From an uncultured Christensenella sp. (lineage in GTDB: Bacteria; Bacillota; Clostridia; Christensenellales; Borkfalkiaceae): DNA of 64,000 bases. Location: NCBI GenBank assembly GCA_910578065.1, contig CAJTPB010000010.1, positions 17,305 through 81,304 on the forward strand, read 5' to 3'. The notes beneath the pieces are model-generated. The model was given only the letters and a program-made list of their open reading frames with translations, did no database searches and was not told the origin of the DNA. The translations under genes were made by a program, and so were the position numbers. Positions 60,456 through 64,000 of this stretch are shown here, piece after piece; the first letter of the stretch is position 1, and the number at the start of each line of letters is the position of its first letter.

Positions 60456-61529
60456 ATGAGAGCATACAACTTTTCCGCAGGACCTTCCACCTTGCCTTTT
60501 GACGTTTTAGAAGAGGCGCAACGGGAATTTCTCGACTTTTCGGGCACGGGAATGTCGGTTACCGAAATTTCCCACCGCAACAAAGCGTTCGAAGCAGTGG
60601 TAAACGAGAGCGAATCGCTCTTGCGAGAATTGATGAATATTCCAGAAGATTATGCAGTGATATTCGTTCAAGGCGGCGCAAGCACGCAATTTGCGGCGGT
60701 ACCTTTAAACTTGATGCACCGCGGAAAAGCCGATTATCTCGTAACGGGCAACTTCGCGAAAAAAGCCTTTCAAGAAGGGAAGATTTACGGCGACGCCGCA
60801 TGCGTCGCTTCCTCCGAAGATAAAACGTACACCTATATTCCCGACCTTGCAAACGTCGCGTTCCGCAAGGATACCGATTACGTACATATCTGCTCGAACA
60901 ACACCATTTTCGGAACGCGCTATATCGAGTTTCCCCAAACGGAAGCCCCCCTTGTGGCGGATATGTCTTCGGAAATTCTTTCCCGCGAAATCGACGTAAG
61001 CAAATTCGGCGTAATTTATGCGGGCGCGCAAAAAAATCTTGCGCCCGCAGGCGTTACCATTGTAATCGCAAAGCGTTCTTTGATTCAAGAGCCGCTTGCC
61101 GTTTGCCCCACCATGTTAAAATGGAAGGTGCAAGACGAAAACAAAAGCCTTTACAACACCCCGCCCTGCTTTTCCATTTATCTTGCCAACCTCGTACTGC
61201 GCAAATTAAAGGGAATGGGCGGCATTCAAGCGATCAACGAAATCAACGAATACAAAGCGGGGCTTTTATACGACTTTATCGACAATTCCCCTTTCTACAC
61301 CAACAAGGTGGAAAAAAAGTACCGCTCGATCATGAACGTGCCGTTTGTTACGCCGAGCGCGGAATTAGACGACGCATTCGTAAAATCCGCGGCAAAAGAA
61401 GGGCTGGTTTCTTTAAAAGGACATCGCCTTGTAGGGGGAATGCGCGCGTCCATTTATAACGCAATGCCCGTCGAAGGGGTAAAAGCGTTGATCGCGTTCA
61501 TGAAAAAATTCGAAACGGAGAACAAATAA
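60456..61529 (+). CDS. serC: Phosphoserine aminotransferase
   Basis: A 357-residue PLP enzyme that makes phosphoserine from 3-phosphohydroxypyruvate and glutamate. It begins MRAYNFSAGPSTLP, has SVTEISHRNKAF, FVQGGASTQFAAVPLNL, SNNTIFGT and the PLP-lysine in GAQKNLAPAG, and ends with GHRLVGGMRASIYNAMP. The ATG at 60456 has GAGGTG 5 nt before it. The stop is immediately followed by the serA start. No serB is in the window. Confidence 0.97.
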   Translation: MRAYNFSAGPSTLPFDVLEEAQREFLDFSGTGMSVTEISHRNKAFEAVVNESESLLRELMNIPEDYAVIFVQGGASTQFAAVPLNLMHRGKADYLVTGNFAKKAFQEGKIYGDAACVASSEDKTYTYIPDLANVAFRKDTDYVHICSNNTIFGTRYIEFPQTEAPLVADMSSEILSREIDVSKFGVIYAGAQKNLAPAGVTIVIAKRSLIQEPLAVCPTMLKWKVQDENKSLYNTPPCFSIYLANLVLRKLKGMGGIQAINEINEYKAGLLYDFIDNSPFYTNKVEKKYRSIMNVPFVTPSAELDDAFVKSAAKEGLVSLKGHRLVGGMRASIYNAMPVEGVKALIAFMKKFETENK

Positions 61530-62687
61530 ATGAAAGTATTAAAGTTAAACGCAATCAGCCCCGTAGCCGACGATATTTTTAAAGGATACGAATATTCCGA
61601 ACATGCGGAAAATCCCGAAGGCGTAATGCTTCGCTCCTTTTCCATGCACGATTATCCCCTCGGGAGCAATCTTTTGGGGATTGCGCGGGCGGGCGCGGGC
61701 GTCAATAACATTCCCGTGCAAAAGTGCACCGAGCAGGGAATCGTCGTGTTCAACACCCCCGGCGCAAACGCGAACGCCGTAAAAGAACTTGTTTTGTGCG
61801 AACTCTTCCTCGGCGGAAGAAAGATAATCGACGGCGCAAATTGGGCGCAGTCGCTGCGCGGACAGGAAGCCGTGGGCGCGCTTGTGGAAAAGGGCAAAAA
61901 TAAATTCGTCGGGTGCGAGATCCTCGGCAAAAAATTGGGCGTAATCGGCTTGGGCGCGATCGGCGCAATGGTCGCAAACGCCGCAATCGAATTGGGCATG
62001 ACCGTGATCGGGTACGATCCCTTCCTTTCGGTAAAAAACGCTTGGCTGATCAACAACCGCGTAGAATTTACCTCTAACCTCAACGATATTTTCGCAAACT
62101 GCGATTTTATTACGCTGCACGTACCCCTTACGCCCGATACCAAGGGCATGCTGAACGCCAAAACTTTGGAAAAGTGCAAAAACGGCGTCGTCATCATCAA
62201 CAATGCGCGCGGCGATTTGGCGGTGAGTGCGGATATAATTGCGGCGGTCGAAAGCGGAAAAGTTTCCCGATATATTACGGACTTCCCCGACGGCGAACTT
62301 TTGGGGAAAGACAATATTCTCTGTGTGCCCCACCTCGGCGCGAGCACGCCCGAAGCAGAGGACAACTGCGCATATATGGCGGCAAAACAGCTTGTCGATT
62401 ACCTTGAAAACGGAAATATTTCCAACAGCGTAAACTATCCGGACGTTTCCATGCCGCGAACAAGCGTTTCGCGCGTGTGCGTGCACCATAAAAATATTAA
62501 AGAGATTTTAAGCAAAATTCTTTCGGTGATCTCCGCACAGGGAATCAACGTTGCGCATATGCAAGACCAAAGCAAAGGCGAATACGCTTATTTGATCCTC
62601 GATTTAGACGATATCCCCAGCCTTGCAAGCATCGACTTGATTCGGAACCTTACAGGCGTAATTCGAGTAAGAACGCTTGCAAATTAA
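61530..62687 (+). CDS. serA: D-3-phosphoglycerate dehydrogenase
   Basis: A 385-residue dehydrogenase that makes the first step of serine synthesis. The NAD site is KLGVIGLGAIGAMVANAA, the catalytic Arg/Glu/His region is NNARGDLAVS...HLGASTPEAEDN, and a C-terminal ACT domain (about 315-385) offers serine feedback. At this length it is the short type with ACT but without the ASB domain. The ATG abuts the serC stop. The last 75 bp of the gene are the parent of the decayed repeats that follow. Confidence 0.97.
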   Translation: MKVLKLNAISPVADDIFKGYEYSEHAENPEGVMLRSFSMHDYPLGSNLLGIARAGAGVNNIPVQKCTEQGIVVFNTPGANANAVKELVLCELFLGGRKIIDGANWAQSLRGQEAVGALVEKGKNKFVGCEILGKKLGVIGLGAIGAMVANAAIELGMTVIGYDPFLSVKNAWLINNRVEFTSNLNDIFANCDFITLHVPLTPDTKGMLNAKTLEKCKNGVVIINNARGDLAVSADIIAAVESGKVSRYITDFPDGELLGKDNILCVPHLGASTPEAEDNCAYMAAKQLVDYLENGNISNSVNYPDVSMPRTSVSRVCVHHKNIKEILSKILSVISAQGINVAHMQDQSKGEYAYLILDLDDIPSLASIDLIRNLTGVIRVRTLAN

Positions 62688-63060
62688 AAAGATAATACTG
62701 CAACAGCATCTTCGCTTCTTCAACAATTCCCACCTGGCACGAGGGATATAATTAAGAATGCTTGCGAATAAAAGAGATAATATTATAATAGCAACCTTAC
62801 TCTTTCACCAAATCCCCAGTCTTGCAAGTATCGTTCAATATAACCTTATAGACGGAATTTAATTAAGAATGCTTGCAAATGAAAAAGATAATATCACACA
62901 AGCCAGCCCTGCAAGCATCGTTCATTATAATCTTACAGACGGGATATAATTAAGAATGCTTGCGATTGAAAAAGATATACCGCAACAAGCCCGGCCCTGC
63001 AAGCTCGACTTGATTCGCAACCTTGCAATCGGGATATGATTAAAAACTTCTGCCACTGAA
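62615..63060. repeat. Tandem decayed copies of the serA 3' end
   Basis: About four copies follow the gene. The landmark GCTTGC(A/G)A appears at 62675 (inside serA), 62760, 62871, 62958 and, changed, near 63046, so the steps are 85, 111, 87 and 88 bp. CC(C)AGCCTTGCAAGCATCG of the gene (near 62617) recurs near 62817, 62902 and 62993. All copies carry changes that stop any frame. Spacers are not unique, so this is not a CRISPR array. Confidence 0.88.
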
Positions 63061-63064
63061 AGAC

Positions 63065-63096
63065 AAAAACCGTTTGGAATATTCCAAACGGTTTTT
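63065..63096. terminator. Bidirectional terminator after serC-serA
   Basis: A perfect 16-bp palindromic stem, AAAAACCGTTTGGAAT followed by its complement, flanked by A and T runs. It lies after the repeat array, so the repeats are transcribed. Confidence 0.92.
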
Positions 63097-63120
63097 ATAA
63101 TGCCGAGCACTATAAATGAT

Positions 63121-63936
63121 TTAATATTTTTTATGGCGCATTTTTTTAACTTCCATGCGGCGGCAGTTATAAACAACCCCCGCGGTAAAACAAATCATCA
63201 TCCAATACAGCCAAAGCAAAAAGACGATCACCGTTGTCAGCGCGCCGTAAAGCTGTTCTTTATTCCCCAAATTTAAATAAACGGAAAACGCGATAGAAGC
63301 TATCATCCAAGCGATTGCGGTGAGAATACTGCCCGTCGTCGTATCGGAAGGCTTTGCGTGATAGGGGCAGATATAAGCGTTTAAGATCCACGCCGTAAAA
63401 AAACCGACGGATAAAATCAACGAATATACCACAGGATAAAACAGCCATACCGTTAAAAAGCGCGCCATCCAAATAACCCCGACCAAAAGCGCGCCTACGC
63501 CGCCCAAAAAAAGCAAAATCAAAAATGTAAGCACGACGGCGGAAAGGCGTAACCGCCAGCCTTTTTTTGCTCTGCGGTACCCGTAAATAATTTCGCCGCT
63601 GCGGCGCAGATGATAAAAAAATCCCGTGCTCGACCACAACGTCGTCGCAAGCAGAAAAATCCCCGCGCCCGACGTTGCCCCCTCTGCATTATCGCGCACG
63701 AACACGAGCAGATCGGCAGCCCAGCCGAACAATTCCAAAGAAAGAATTTCGTCCATATCCAAACCCAATCCGCCGAACAATAAGGTCAGCCAAAACGCGA
63801 GCGGCACAAACGACATAATCAAAAAGAATACAAGCGTTCCCGCGATCGTCGTATATTTATGCTCGGCAAGAACAGAAAGAGAACGCCTTCCCCTTTCTAT
63901 CGTGCGCATAAATCCGTTTTTCTTTGCTCCTTGCAT
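63121..63936 (-). CDS. YihY/BrkB family membrane protein
   Basis: A 271-residue protein with six helices (about 30-55, 75-100, 125-150, 165-190, 205-225, 235-260). Family marks are TTIAGTLVFFLIMSFVPL, WSSTGFFYHLRRSGEIIYG and the late TTVIVFLLWLYWMMICFTAGVVYN. The old name RNase BN for this family is wrong for its function, which is not known. The ATG at 63936 lacks a clear ribosome site; an in-frame ATG nine codons later is an alternative. It faces serC-serA. Confidence 0.92.
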   Translation of the reverse strand: MQGAKKNGFMRTIERGRRSLSVLAEHKYTTIAGTLVFFLIMSFVPLAFWLTLLFGGLGLDMDEILSLELFGWAADLLVFVRDNAEGATSGAGIFLLATTLWSSTGFFYHLRRSGEIIYGYRRAKKGWRLRLSAVVLTFLILLFLGGVGALLVGVIWMARFLTVWLFYPVVYSLILSVGFFTAWILNAYICPYHAKPSDTTTGSILTAIAWMIASIAFSVYLNLGNKEQLYGALTTVIVFLLWLYWMMICFTAGVVYNCRRMEVKKMRHKKY

Positions 63937-63960
63937 ACTTTTAATATGTGTATCTTTTTA

Positions 63961-63993
63961 AAAAACCCGCGCGGAAGTTTCCCGCGCGGGTTT
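63961..63993 (-). terminator. Terminator of a gene beyond the right edge
   Basis: Stem AAACCCGCGCGG / CCGCGCGGGTTT with a seven-base loop, then TTTTTT on the minus strand. Confidence 0.85.
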
Positions 63994-64000
63994 GACGATC

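Noticed and set aside
62615..63060. CRISPR array
   Set aside because: The steps are uneven (85-111 bp), repeats are degenerate throughout, no unique spacers separate them and no cas genes are near. The copies match the serA end.
63936..63960. Leaderless promoter for the YihY gene
   Set aside because: A CATATT box lies 6 nt before the ATG, but the matching -35 position is CGCGGG inside the terminator stem, so I do not count it with the other leaderless genes.

Overview
The window reads as a continuous piece of chromosome from a low-to-moderate GC Gram-positive bacterium. Support: near-consensus sigma-A promoters with 17-bp spacers, strong GGAGG-type ribosome sites, an isoleucine T-box leader in front of ileS, 6S RNA, RNase J, many lipoproteins with Gram-positive-style lipoboxes, and a collagen-like BclA-type surface protein. 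An anaerobic, possibly gut-associated member of the Clostridia is the best guess, but the sequence does not name a species and I infer no more than that. No phage, transposase or CRISPR array is visible.

Layout. 1-2095 (minus): radC, a NarL-type histidine kinase and the start of its response regulator in one operon. 2226-5239: PepV-like dipeptidase, a repeat-filled gap, a DUF2461 protein and an autoregulated-looking TetR gene. 5265-9070: an ileS of the long type under an Ile T-box, with about 300 bp of decayed tandem repeats between terminator and gene. 9090-11334: small membrane protein, HMA protein, pyridoxamine kinase family gene and 6S RNA, then tRNA-Glu. 11696-15126: a decaying locus with three related DUF3592-like membrane proteins (one broken at a run of six G) and a headless surface-protein remnant. 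15335-20831: a signalling block of hybrid kinase, solute-binding lipoprotein, Hpt protein and HD-GYP regulator. 21022-23456: an intramembrane-sensing kinase, OmpR regulator and seven-helix membrane protein. 23633-26215: tRNA-Arg, the collagen-like protein and a divergent glycosyltransferase. 26255-32330: ABC ATPase, two FtsX-type permeases and a lipoprotein from one consensus promoter.

32384-37193: tadA, an M14 peptidase with a broken copy of its own 3' end beside it, a CPBP protease with rlmH, and a two-subunit class I fumarase. 37554-49764: a 12-kb minus-strand operon of a DUF4175-like membrane protein, MoxR ATPase, DUF58 protein, two von Willebrand factor A membrane proteins and two large lipoproteins; it is the most system-like unit in the window. 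49905-55104: radical SAM protein, tRNA-Thr, lipid kinase, and a TfoX-like / TrmR / U32 (TrhP) group fitting wobble-uridine hydroxylation and methylation. 55106-60298: RNase J with a long basic N-terminus behind a 999-residue repeat and coiled-coil protein. 60388-63096: serC-serA, followed by four decayed tandem copies of the serA 3' end. 63121-63936: a YihY/BrkB membrane protein.

Two themes recur. First, at least four intergenic regions hold decayed tandem duplications, two of which clearly derive from the 3' end of the neighbouring gene (M14 peptidase and serA). Second, at least three genes (HMA protein, CPBP protease, fumarase alpha) have a good promoter placed so close to the start codon that the mRNA should be leaderless, and none of them shows a ribosome site.
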